Below are positions 1-7,485 of a stretch of DNA of 64,000 nucleotides, piece by piece (position 1 is the first letter of the stretch; each line of letters begins with the position of its first letter). Source of the stretch: Calidifontibacillus erzurumensis (GTDB lineage Bacteria > Bacillota > Bacilli > Bacillales > Bacillaceae_J); the NCBI RefSeq assembly GCF_013303125.1, contig NZ_JABTTE010000006.1, positions 1 to 64,000 on the forward strand. Reading direction: 5' to 3'. The position numbers and the translations under genes were made by a program. The notes under the pieces were generated by a model. The model did not search any database. It worked only from the letters and a program-made list of their open reading frames with translations, and had not been told where the DNA came from.

Positions 1-2
1 GA

Positions 3-443
3 GAAAAAATTAAAGTCGGATCAACCCCTGTTACAACCGGAATTAAATTTGATGGAAAAACTTTAGTTGTCACATTAAAGAGTGAAAACAGCTTCGCAAT
101 TGTTAATTTAGCCAATGACGTAGTTACAAAGGTTGAGGTAAGTGTTGGCCCTGCACAAGTTTTTATCCAAACAGATAATGAAGTATGCCTTTATTGCTAA
201 CCAAGGAACTGCAGAAAACCCATCAAATTTAGTAACAAGAGTTGATTTAGAAAGCAAAACAGTTACTGCAACGATCGATACAGGAAAAGGAACACAAGGG
301 TTGTTGTTAGACCTGACAATAAATTTGTTTACGTAACAAATATGTTAGATAATACAGCTAGAGTTATAGATAACGAACAGAATAAATTAATCAAAACCGT
401 TGAGAGTGGTGAAATTCCAAACGGAATTGCCATTATACCATAA
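3..443 (+). pseudogene. YncE-like beta-propeller protein, C-terminal part, two frameshifts
   Basis: The reading frame enters from the left edge and encodes strand/turn repeats typical of YncE/YVTN beta-propeller proteins (for example KVGSTPVTTGIKFDGKTLVV and later RPDNKFVYVTNM), ending at a TAA at 441-443. The frame is broken twice. Near 180-183 one extra base is needed to explain the jump into the middle segment. Near 300 a base seems to be lost from a G run, after which the first frame resumes. Conceptual joining gives a continuous propeller sequence. Either the gene is decayed or the assembly has two indels; the second lies in a homopolymer, where sequencing errors are common. The 5' end lies outside the window. 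Confidence 0.6.
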
Positions 444-455
444 CAAGCAAAAAAA

Positions 456-500
456 CCGGCTCTCTTGCATTGTTTTCTTTGTGAGCCACCATTTTTTTTT
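456..500 (+). terminator. Candidate Rho-independent terminator
   Basis: GGCTC (458-462) pairs with GAGCC (483-487), followed by a run of T at 492-500. The loop is long (about 20 nt), so this is a moderate call. It would end transcription of the propeller gene. Confidence 0.45.
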
Positions 501-579
501 AAAAAAGTCACATAATCTGCAAAATTTCTTGAAATATACGAGCTATAATTTGGATAAATAAAAAAGGAGGTCGATGACT

Positions 580-864
580 ATGGGAAATAAGAAAGTAATG
601 GTTGGAATCTTAACAGTAGGTCTTGCATTTGGCACTGTTAGTACTGTCGCACTAGCAAGCGTTCCTCCATCTAAAGAATCTATACAAGAACTTTTCCGAG
701 ACAGTATTCCATCATTTGAAGAGATGCTGCCTTTCATGAAAAAAATGCATCCAAATTTAACTGATGAACAATTAGAGAATATGTATAAATCTTGCCATGG
801 TGAAGGTGGAATGATGAGAAACCCTAATGCTATACCACGGCAAACGAACGTGATTAATCTTTAA
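580..864 (+). CDS. Small exported protein of unknown function
   Basis: A 94-residue protein with an N-terminal signal-peptide-like stretch (MGNKKVMVGILTVGLAFG, then ALAS) and an acidic, helical mature part ending in a SCHGEGGM motif. An ATG also lies at 574, but it is only 3 nt from the GGAGG at 566-570. The ATG at 580 has 9 nt spacing and is the better start. Similar short secreted Bacillus proteins with a Cys-His-Gly motif near the end exist, but I know of no assigned function. With one Cys it is not a CxxCH heme protein. It is monocistronic, with its own terminator downstream. Confidence 0.75.
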   Translation: MGNKKVMVGILTVGLAFGTVSTVALASVPPSKESIQELFRDSIPSFEEMLPFMKKMHPNLTDEQLENMYKSCHGEGGMMRNPNAIPRQTNVINL

Positions 865-880
865 GGAATTACTATTATAA

Positions 881-916
881 AAAAATGAAAGGCTCCAATT
901 ACCTTTCATTTTTTTG
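881..916 (+). terminator. Rho-independent terminator
   Basis: AATGAAAGG (884-892) and CCTTTCATT (902-910) form a perfect stem followed by a T run, just after the small exported protein gene. Confidence 0.8.
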
Positions 917-1385
917 ATTATCTATTTATCTACCTAATTAATAATACTAAAGGGTTTGAAATAATTATCCAATTTTTCTTTAACTGTTTTCAGGATGAAG
1001 CAATTCAAAGATGTTGTGACAAAACATTAATGACTATGATACAGGAGTCATTAAAGAAGGCGAATTTTCAACTTTTTGAAAGAAAAAGTCGTGCTCCATA
1101 TACTTTACAGCTATAGGAAACAAACGATTATCAAATAATTGAATGAAAACCTTTATATTGAAATTTCCGCATACTGGAGTTGAGTTCGATGTAGTGTCCC
1201 AATAGTCATTACTAAGTCAAGTTCTCTCTTCTGTTAAGGACACATCATTTACCATTCGCATTATTCCGAAAGAAAACTTCATGTCTCGTTTTTTTTTTTT
1301 GTAATTTCACTTAAATTTTAAGAACTTTTTAGAAATCAATTTATTACATGAAAACCTTTTAAAGAGCAGGAAAACGGTCTCCATA
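917..1385. other. Intergenic stretch with a possible gene remnant
   Basis: No intact gene is seen. A plus-frame segment ending at a TAG at 1114-1116 reads like protein from about 994 (for example DEAIQRCCDKTLMTMIQESL), but it has no start or ribosome binding site and I cannot assign it. It may be the tail of a decayed gene. The rest shows no recognisable structure. Confidence 0.3.
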
Positions 1386-2258
1386 CTATATTTCAACCAC
1401 CCGCTCATTCACATTTTTCCACACCAATATAACGCACCATATTGAAATTAAATTAATCAATGGAATTACTATGACCGCCGGACCTCCTGACGTTCCAAGT
1501 AAGGACATCCCGATAATTTTTGAAGATAGAGCAACCATTAACAATGCTAAAAAATGAATGTAAACCGGTGCGAGCAAAAAACCTAAAGGCTTTTCTTTCA
1601 ACAACAAAACACCGGATATAAAACCTAAAGGCAACAAGAGCGCTAAATCTAATCCCTGTACTACTAGGGTAGTATAATGTTCTACCTGTGGAGGAAACAT
1701 TCCTTCCAATAAAGGCGGGACCACTACCCCTAACCATAATAGTCCCATCATGACTGAAGTAAAGATCAGAAAAGCACCAACTACTTTCATTGCTCGGCTT
1801 TTATTAAAGTGGGAACATAATGTACTGAAGTCAAACGAAAAAAGTGTCAATGCTAATGCAAAAAAGCTAAAAGAAGTTAAGGCAACATATATAAGGAAGA
1901 AATTATTGTACATTCCCATCAACATATATAAAAGATAGGTAACAAAAAAATAACCGAGTGTACCTCCAAGTAAGATTTTTCCTCTAAGCATCCCTTTTCT
2001 TGTTAATAAAAGAGAAAGGATCAACAAAGGAACCCCAATGCACAAGGTAACTACGTCCTGTGCGATACCTTGTGGAGCCATTTCTTGCGACATATGCTGA
2101 TAAATCCCTTTCCCATAAATCATGATCGACTGTCCCCGGATCGTTTCATATTCATACGGACCAGGACCTTGATTAGAAAATATCCCAGCTAAAGTGGCAG
2201 CCATTGAAAATAAAACGATACAAATGACAAGAATGCTTATTGCCTTTATATTCCTCAT
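1386..2258 (-). CDS. Multi-pass membrane protein of unknown function
   Basis: A 290-residue protein with about seven or eight hydrophobic segments. The first is near residues 5-26; a polar external loop around residues 30-65 follows; further pairs of helices run to the C terminus, which ends in a short charged tail (WKNVNERVVEI). The start ATG is preceded by a GGAAGTG-like ribosome binding site. No catalytic motif is visible and I do not recognise the family. It lies upstream of no obvious partner; the flavodoxin-like gene on the same strand sits 54 nt before its start and could share a transcript. Confidence 0.75.
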   Translation of the reverse strand: MRNIKAISILVICIVLFSMAATLAGIFSNQGPGPYEYETIRGQSIMIYGKGIYQHMSQEMAPQGIAQDVVTLCIGVPLLILSLLLTRKGMLRGKILLGGTLGYFFVTYLLYMLMGMYNNFFLIYVALTSFSFFALALTLFSFDFSTLCSHFNKSRAMKVVGAFLIFTSVMMGLLWLGVVVPPLLEGMFPPQVEHYTTLVVQGLDLALLLPLGFISGVLLLKEKPLGFLLAPVYIHFLALLMVALSSKIIGMSLLGTSGGPAVIVIPLINLISIWCVILVWKNVNERVVEI

Positions 2259-2312
2259 TTTTAATCACTTCCATTTAAAGGGATTTGTCCTTACTTTTTT
2301 TAAGAACTGTAA

Positions 2313-2807
2313 TTACACTTCACAAAGACATTCTTTGTTAAATTGATTAGCAAATTCTTTAATTACATCGACATCCAGCTTCGAAATATCTTCACTTGCA
2401 CCACTCACTTTTTTAATAATTTGTCTTTGTAAGAAATTCATTTTAGAGAAAATTAACTCTCCGCCGAACAACCCACCAGCAATTGCATGGTTTCTCAACA
2501 CTTCCGGAAAAGCCTTATTAAACTGGTGAATAGCAATTTCTCCTTCATTCATGCAACAAAGGAAAAGGGCGATTTTTTTAGATAATAATATATGAAGATT
2601 TTTAGCAATAAAGTTTTTCTCTTTACGAGAAATTAAACCACCATGAATGGAAGCCCCAATTATAATGGCATCATATTGTGATAAGTCAGGATGTCTATTC
2701 ACATTTAAATCTACAATTTCTACGTCACCCTCAACGAAGTCACTTAAAATATGTGCAGCTTTTTCAGTAGTGCCATGAGAGGAAACAAAAACAATTAATA
2801 CTTTCAT
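2313..2807 (-). CDS. Flavodoxin-like protein, HemG/protoporphyrinogen dehydrogenase type
   Basis: A 164-residue flavodoxin-fold protein. The N-terminal MKVLIVFVSSHGTTEKAA is the FMN phosphate-binding loop, and ASIHGG is the second flavin loop. The downstream pattern (FLCCMNEGE, then GGLFGGELIFSKMNFLQR) resembles the menaquinone-dependent protoporphyrinogen IX dehydrogenase (HemG) branch of flavodoxins rather than electron-carrier flavodoxins. An upstream in-frame ATG exists at 2828, but GGGGGAG lies between it and the ATG at 2807, so 2807 is the start. The substrate is uncertain: it could be a heme-pathway oxidase or a general quinone-linked oxidoreductase. Confidence 0.75.
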   Translation of the reverse strand: MKVLIVFVSSHGTTEKAAHILSDFVEGDVEIVDLNVNRHPDLSQYDAIIIGASIHGGLISRKEKNFIAKNLHILLSKKIALFLCCMNEGEIAIHQFNKAFPEVLRNHAIAGGLFGGELIFSKMNFLQRQIIKKVSGASEDISKLDVDVIKEFANQFNKECLCEV

Positions 2808-2991
2808 TTCAATCTCCCCCTTCTTCATTTCAAAAGCACTTATCTATAGGACTATTGTACTGAAAATTTTTGCATTTCACGTGGCTTTTCGTGAGAAATA
2901 ATTGACTTATATGTGAACTTTTAACAATACAAAAAGGGCATTTCTATCTGATTATCCCTATTTGCCAATACTGTAAAATCGTAAAACATAG

Positions 2992-3040
2992 AAAAACCCC
3001 TTAAGGAAAACAGATTTGTTTCTGTCTACCTTAAGGGGTT
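2992..3040 (-). terminator. Strong terminator after the gentisate dioxygenase gene
   Basis: AACCCCTTAAGG (2995-3006) pairs perfectly with CCTTAAGGGGTT (3029-3040). On the minus strand the stem is followed by a T run. It separates the dioxygenase gene from the flavodoxin-like gene. Confidence 0.85.
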
Positions 3041-3084
3041 CCCCCTCAAATACTATATTGTTTCTAAACAAAAAATCTATATAA

Positions 3085-4197
3085 TTAAAGAGTTTTTGGT
3101 TTGAATTCACTTTTAATTTCTTGGCGACCGTTACCTGTATCTAACGCTTCAGATCTTTCTAAATTAAATTTCTCCATAATAGGCAAATCACTTGTTGAGA
3201 ACAAGAAAGTATCTTCGTAAGCAACATGTTCATGTAATGCCCAGTTCGGAATTACGAAGTAATCGCCTTCAGTCCACTCAAATTTTACACCATCGATAAC
3301 ACTGTATCCAGAACCTTTAAATACGTTGTAAATAACAGCATGTGTATGACGGTGCGCTTTTGTATGGAAGCCTTTTGGAAGTTTTTGCATCCAAGTCGCC
3401 ATCGTCGGGTTAGCTGTTTCTCCATTTGATGGGTTATAGTATTCTACCGCATAACCATCGTAAGGATCTGGCTCAAAACGGCTTAACCCTTCGATCGCTG
3501 CAAGTGTACCTTCCCAACGATAACAGCCAACTGGTGCAATATGTGAATGACGATCTGAAATCGGTCGTACAACTCCGCCTTCATAACGTTGAGATCCAAA
3601 GTCGTCAGGCAGTGATGGTTGTTCTAATAAATCTGGATAATGATCGAAGAAAGTACCACCAATAGAATAAACCATCGGAATATCAAGAATATCCATCCAG
3701 ATCATCGGTTTATCTCCAACATGTTCATGACCATGCCATAGTCCACCTGGCGTAATTAAGAAACTTCCTTCTTTCATAAAAATCCGTTGCCCTTGAACGA
3801 TTGTATATGCTCCTTCACCATGTGTGACAAACCGTTGAGCATTTTGCCAATGGCGATGTGAAGGCGCTTTCTCACCTGGTAATAGCAATTGTACCGCTGC
3901 ATAAAGCGTTTGTGTCGTAGATGCCCAGCCCCATGGTTGACGATACTTTAGGCCTGGATTTTGAAGATAAATGGCCCGTCTTTCCCCACCACGTTCAGGT
4001 GTGAAAATATTAGCAGCCTCCATTAATTTTTTTTGTAAAACTTCACCTTTCCACAAATATGCTTCTGCCTGTGGCTTCGGACGATGATGCATTAATTCTG
4101 GAATCGCTTCCCATAAAGGACCTAAATCATATTTCTCTAATTCCTGGTTGAAATCTTTAACTTCTTTTGTTTGTAAAAAATCAAATTTCTCCGCCAT
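3085..4197 (-). CDS. gtdA: Gentisate 1,2-dioxygenase
   Basis: A 370-residue bicupin. It opens the gentisate (2,5-dihydroxybenzoate) ring with O2 to give maleylpyruvate in the cytoplasm. The N-terminal cupin carries HRH at residues 114-116 and a third His at 155 (LWHGHEH). This spacing matches the Fe(II) ligand triad of characterised gentisate dioxygenases (two His two residues apart, the third 39 later). The second cupin keeps AHRHTHAVIY and WALHEH. Length is normal for the family. The gene is divergent from an iclR gene. Its promoter (TTGACA, 18 nt, TATCAT) is overlapped by an 18-bp motif shared with the fumarylpyruvate hydrolase promoter near 13.8 kb, suggesting common control. It is monocistronic, with a strong terminator. 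Confidence 0.93.
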   Translation of the reverse strand: MAEKFDFLQTKEVKDFNQELEKYDLGPLWEAIPELMHHRPKPQAEAYLWKGEVLQKKLMEAANIFTPERGGERRAIYLQNPGLKYRQPWGWASTTQTLYAAVQLLLPGEKAPSHRHWQNAQRFVTHGEGAYTIVQGQRIFMKEGSFLITPGGLWHGHEHVGDKPMIWMDILDIPMVYSIGGTFFDHYPDLLEQPSLPDDFGSQRYEGGVVRPISDRHSHIAPVGCYRWEGTLAAIEGLSRFEPDPYDGYAVEYYNPSNGETANPTMATWMQKLPKGFHTKAHRHTHAVIYNVFKGSGYSVIDGVKFEWTEGDYFVIPNWALHEHVAYEDTFLFSTSDLPIMEKFNLERSEALDTGNGRQEIKSEFKPKTL

Positions 4198-4214
4198 TTT
4201 ATCCCAACTCCCTA

Positions 4215-4274
4215 TTATCTAATTAGATAACAATGTTCACTATTATGATAGCAAACTATTCTGACAATTGTCAA
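4215..4274 (-). promoter_or_regulatory. Gentisate dioxygenase promoter with two candidate operators
   Basis: On the minus strand: -35 TTGACA (4269-4274), 18-nt spacer, -10 TATCAT (4245-4250). The 18-bp element AATAGTGAACATTGTTAT (4227-4244) covers the start site. It recurs at 13830-13847 and 13955-13972. A perfect 16-bp palindrome TTATCTAATTAGATAA (4215-4230) overlaps it on the gene side. Probable binding sites for the adjacent IclR-type protein (inference). Confidence 0.65.
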
Positions 4275-4420
4275 CATTTCTCTTTAGTAAATTTAATAAT
4301 TAACTATTTTCAAAGAATTTTGTATAAACTATGCTATACTTTTATTACATTTATAGGTAACATAGTTTACAGAATGTTGATTGAACGTTTAAGGTTTTTT
4401 GTTCAACAGGAGGATTATGA

Positions 4421-5176
4421 ATGGAAGTTATTAAAAGTAATACTACAATTCAAGCTTTACAAACCGGAATAGGAATTTTAGAAGTGATCGCAAAACATGA
4501 TAAACCACTTAAGTTTTCTGAAATTGCCGAGCTTACAAATATTTCAAAGAGCAACCTTTATAAATATTTAAATACATTTATCCAATTAGGCTTTCTTTAT
4601 CGCGATCAAGACAAAGGTACGTATGAACTTGGAAGTAAATTAATCGAATTTGGGATGATTGCAGCTGACCGGGAAAATGTCGTTGAAAGAATTACACCTT
4701 ATTTAAGAGAAATTAGTAAACATTCATCTTGTACGGTTACTTATTCCATTTGGACCTCAAATGGGCCAATGATCATTAACATATTTAACAGCTTTCAAGG
4801 GATTAACATAGGGGCACAAGTAGGAACGATATTGCCAATTACGTCGGCGGCAGGAAAAATCTTTTTAGCTTTTCATGATCATGACATCATTAAAGAATGG
4901 AAAGAAGCTGAATTTAAAAAACTTTCCCCTGCCGAAAAGGAAAAACTAGAAAATGAATTAGAGCATATTCGCAGAAGTGAATTTTCTTTTGCAAAGGAAC
5001 CAATTATCGCATCAGTCTCGTCCGTTTCTTTTCCAGTGTTAAACTTTAAAAATAATTTATTGGGAGCAGTGGCAGTCGTGGGTTTTAGCGAACAAATTTC
5101 TGATGATGAAAATGATGAATTAAATGTTTTTATAAAGGAAATGAGAAGGAAAATAAACGATATTTTTGGGCATTGA
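4421..5176 (+). CDS. IclR-family transcriptional regulator
   Basis: A 251-residue protein: an N-terminal winged helix-turn-helix (about residues 10-70, with KFSEIAELTNISKSNLYKYL) and a C-terminal IclR effector-binding domain (about 80-245, with LPITSAAGKIFLAF and the SFAKEPIIASVSSVSFPV region). It begins 7 nt after AGGAGG and is transcribed divergently from gentisate dioxygenase, so it is most likely the local regulator of gentisate catabolism. An imperfect inverted repeat (TATAAACTATG and CATAGTTTA, about 4325-4370) lies around its own -10 and may serve autoregulation. The effector cannot be read from the sequence; gentisate or maleylpyruvate are reasonable candidates. Confidence 0.9.
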   Translation: MEVIKSNTTIQALQTGIGILEVIAKHDKPLKFSEIAELTNISKSNLYKYLNTFIQLGFLYRDQDKGTYELGSKLIEFGMIAADRENVVERITPYLREISKHSSCTVTYSIWTSNGPMIINIFNSFQGINIGAQVGTILPITSAAGKIFLAFHDHDIIKEWKEAEFKKLSPAEKEKLENELEHIRRSEFSFAKEPIIASVSSVSFPVLNFKNNLLGAVAVVGFSEQISDDENDELNVFIKEMRRKINDIFGH

Positions 5177-5230
5177 ATGACCTAGTTCAGACCTATCCTT
5201 GATTAAATGTAATTTCTGGGTATCTAAAAC

Positions 5231-5283
5231 AAAAAACCAAAAGAAATAGGAATCCGTAGTGGAACCCTATTCTTTTGGTTTTA
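5231..5283. terminator. Bidirectional terminator
   Basis: A long stem: the arm at 5234-5250 (AAACCAAAAGAAATAGG) pairs with 5266-5283 (CCTATTCTTTTGGTTT). There are A-rich and T-rich flanks, so it can serve the convergent iclR and MaoC-like genes. Confidence 0.8.
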
Positions 5284-5291
5284 GGGTTTCT

Positions 5292-5726
5292 TTAAGGTCT
5301 TTTATTTATTAACATTTTCATTTGATTAACTGCCACTGTTGCACCTGTTTGCTTTTTAATATCCACTTTTATTGTAATAATTCCTGTTTTTTCATCCTTT
5401 TCTAAAATATCTATAACCTCAGTTTCTAAATGAATGGTATCACCAATAAAAGTAGGTTTTACAAATCGAACCCTTTCCATCCCATAAAAGGCAACAACAA
5501 CCCCTTTTTCAAAATGTAACAAGCCTGTTGATACCGATAAAATTAGCATTCCGTGAGCAATCCGTTGCTTATATATTGTATTTGCTGCATATTCTTTATC
5601 TGTATGTAGAGGAAACCAATCCCCACTAAATGCTGAGAACATCACTAAGTCGGCCTCTGTTATCGTACGTGAATTTGAAATCCATCTCTCTCCCACTTCA
5701 TAATCTTCCAGATACTTATTAAACAT
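5292..5726 (-). CDS. MaoC-like acyl dehydratase (hotdog fold)
   Basis: A 144-residue single hotdog-domain protein. The (R)-specific hydratase signature is present: SGDWFPLHTDKEYA followed by RIAHGML, giving the catalytic Asp/His pair. Such enzymes hydrate enoyl-CoA or dehydrate hydroxyacyl-CoA thioesters. An upstream in-frame TTG lies at 5744, but GGAGG falls between it and the ATG at 5726, so 5726 is used. It sits between the gentisate genes and the sigma-54-controlled CoA ligase / enoyl-CoA hydratase unit. It probably acts on a CoA ester from that pathway, but its substrate is unknown. Confidence 0.85.
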   Translation of the reverse strand: MFNKYLEDYEVGERWISNSRTITEADLVMFSAFSGDWFPLHTDKEYAANTIYKQRIAHGMLILSVSTGLLHFEKGVVVAFYGMERVRFVKPTFIGDTIHLETEVIDILEKDEKTGIITIKVDIKKQTGATVAVNQMKMLINKRP

Positions 5727-5911
5727 TGAATTTCCTCCTTCCAAGTTTTATATCATTTTTGATGCAAGAGTTGTTCCAAAATTTTATTATTTAAAGAATA
5801 TTTGTAATTTTCTTAATCAAGAGATACGATAATATAGAAAATTCCTTTTATTGAAAACACTATTAAAAATCCTACTTGTATATAAAGAATATATGAATAG
5901 GAGGATCAATA

Positions 5912-7282
5912 TTGAATGCAGAAGAGATTTTTAATACTAAATTGTTAGATATCTTGTTTGCAAGTACAAATTATGGAACTGTCATTGTCAATAGCAGCGG
6001 AATCATTCAGTATATGAGTAATAACTATTGTAAATTTTTAGGGGTTGAACGATCCGAAGTGATTGGTAAGCACGTGACCGATATAATTGAAAATACAAGG
6101 ATGCATCTTGTTGCACGAACAGGTAAGTCTGAAATGGCTGATTTACAGTTTCTAAGAGGAAATTTTGTAATAGCTAATCGATTACCAATTATTTTAAATA
6201 ATGAAATAATCGGTGCAATTGGGTACATTATTTTTCGTGATATTGAAGATTGGAACAAAACGCATATCCATATTAAAGAATTACTTTCAAAACACAATTA
6301 CTTTAGAAATGAGCAAAGTATCACAAAGGGAGTAAAGTATACTTTAAGCAATTTTATTGGAGAATCACTAGAAATTAAAAAAATAAAAGAAAAAATTAAA
6401 AAGATAGCTAGTGGTGATATTTCTGTTTTAATTAGAGGGGAAAGCGGAACAGGCAAAGAAATAGTTGCCCATTGCATACACCAGTATAGTAATCGCAGTG
6501 ATAAACCTTTTATAAAAGTAAATTGTGGTGCAATTCCAGAACAATTAATAGAATCAGAGCTTTTTGGGTATGCAGAAGGTGCATTTACTGGTGCAAAAAG
6601 GGGTGGGAAAAAAGGGAAATTTGAACTAGCTGATGGCGGAACTATTTTCCTCGATGAAATTGGTGATATGCCTTTACATATGCAAGTTAAGTTATTACGA
6701 GTTTTACAAGAAAAGGAAATTGAACCAGTAGGTGCACTTCACCCTAAAAAAGTAGATGTCAGAGTGATTGCAGCAACAAATTGCCCTTTGGAAAAATTGA
6801 TTGAAAAAAAACAATTTCGTGAAGACTTATACTATAGAATTAACGCAATCCAAATATTCATTCCCCCTTTACGGGATAGAACTGAAGATATCCCTTTACT
6901 TGCTAATTATTTTTTAAAGAAATATACAGTACGAATTGGGAAACGAATTACTAGTATTGATTCCGATGTTTTTTCATTATTGGAGAAATATGATTGGCCT
7001 GGTAATATCCGAGAGCTTGAAAATGTAATTTATGCAAGTGTTCACCTCACAAATGATGAAATATTAAGAATAGAAGCTTTACCAGACTATTTAAAAAGCT
7101 TTAATAATAAGAAATTTGATGATAAAAGGTTAAAGGATATAGTAGAGGAAACAGAAAAAAGGGTCATTGAAAAGACATTAAAGAAATTTAATTTTGATAA
7201 AAAAAAGGCCGCAAAATCTCTTGGATTAGGCATTTCTACACTTTATGACAAAATTAAAAAATACCAAATAATAGACCAATAA
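5912..7282 (+). CDS. Sigma-54-dependent enhancer-binding regulator (PAS-AAA+-Fis)
   Basis: A 456-residue activator. Residues about 10-110 form a PAS sensor domain. The AAA+ domain follows, with Walker A GESGTGKE near residue 175, the sigma-54-contacting GAFTGAKRGG loop, Walker B GGTIFLDEIGD, and an arginine-finger region. A Fis-type helix-turn-helix ends the protein (KKKAAKSLGLGISTLYDKIK). The start is a TTG at 5912, 7 nt after AGGAGG; no ATG fits. It should activate the sigma-54 promoter found at 7432-7447, ahead of the acyl-CoA ligase gene. The PAS domain may bind the pathway substrate directly, since no receiver domain is present. Confidence 0.93.
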   Translation: MNAEEIFNTKLLDILFASTNYGTVIVNSSGIIQYMSNNYCKFLGVERSEVIGKHVTDIIENTRMHLVARTGKSEMADLQFLRGNFVIANRLPIILNNEIIGAIGYIIFRDIEDWNKTHIHIKELLSKHNYFRNEQSITKGVKYTLSNFIGESLEIKKIKEKIKKIASGDISVLIRGESGTGKEIVAHCIHQYSNRSDKPFIKVNCGAIPEQLIESELFGYAEGAFTGAKRGGKKGKFELADGGTIFLDEIGDMPLHMQVKLLRVLQEKEIEPVGALHPKKVDVRVIAATNCPLEKLIEKKQFREDLYYRINAIQIFIPPLRDRTEDIPLLANYFLKKYTVRIGKRITSIDSDVFSLLEKYDWPGNIRELENVIYASVHLTNDEILRIEALPDYLKSFNNKKFDDKRLKDIVEETEKRVIEKTLKKFNFDKKKAAKSLGLGISTLYDKIKKYQIIDQ

Positions 7283-7284
7283 AT

Positions 7285-7332
7285 AAATCCAGAAATTCAG
7301 AATACATTCCGAATTTCCGGATTTATTTTTTT
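7285..7332 (+). terminator. Terminator after the sigma-54 regulator gene
   Basis: AAATCCAGAAATTC (7285-7298) pairs with GAATTTCCGGATTT (7311-7324), with one bulge or mismatch, followed by TATTTTTTT. Confidence 0.75.
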
Positions 7333-7348
7333 GGACATCTTTTCACTA

Positions 7349-7447
7349 ATTTCCGGAAATCAAGAAAATTTATAAATATTTAACTTTTGCGTTAAATCAT
7401 AAAATTATAAACTTTTATTGTTTTTTTGTCTTGGTACAGAAATTGCT
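7349..7447 (+). promoter_or_regulatory. Sigma-54 promoter with upstream activator palindrome
   Basis: TTGGTACAGAAATTGCTT (7431-7448) matches the -24/-12 sigma-54 consensus (TGGCAC-N5-TTGCA/T): GG at 7433-7434 and GC at 7445-7446, with the required 10 nt between them. About 100 bp upstream is a perfect 12-bp palindrome ATTTCCGGAAAT (7349-7360). A related half (TTTCCGGA) lies in the preceding terminator stem. These are good candidates for the enhancer sites of the adjacent regulator. Confidence 0.8.
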
Positions 7448-7485
7448 TAATACATAAAGTGAAATATTAAAAAGGGGGAATTTCA

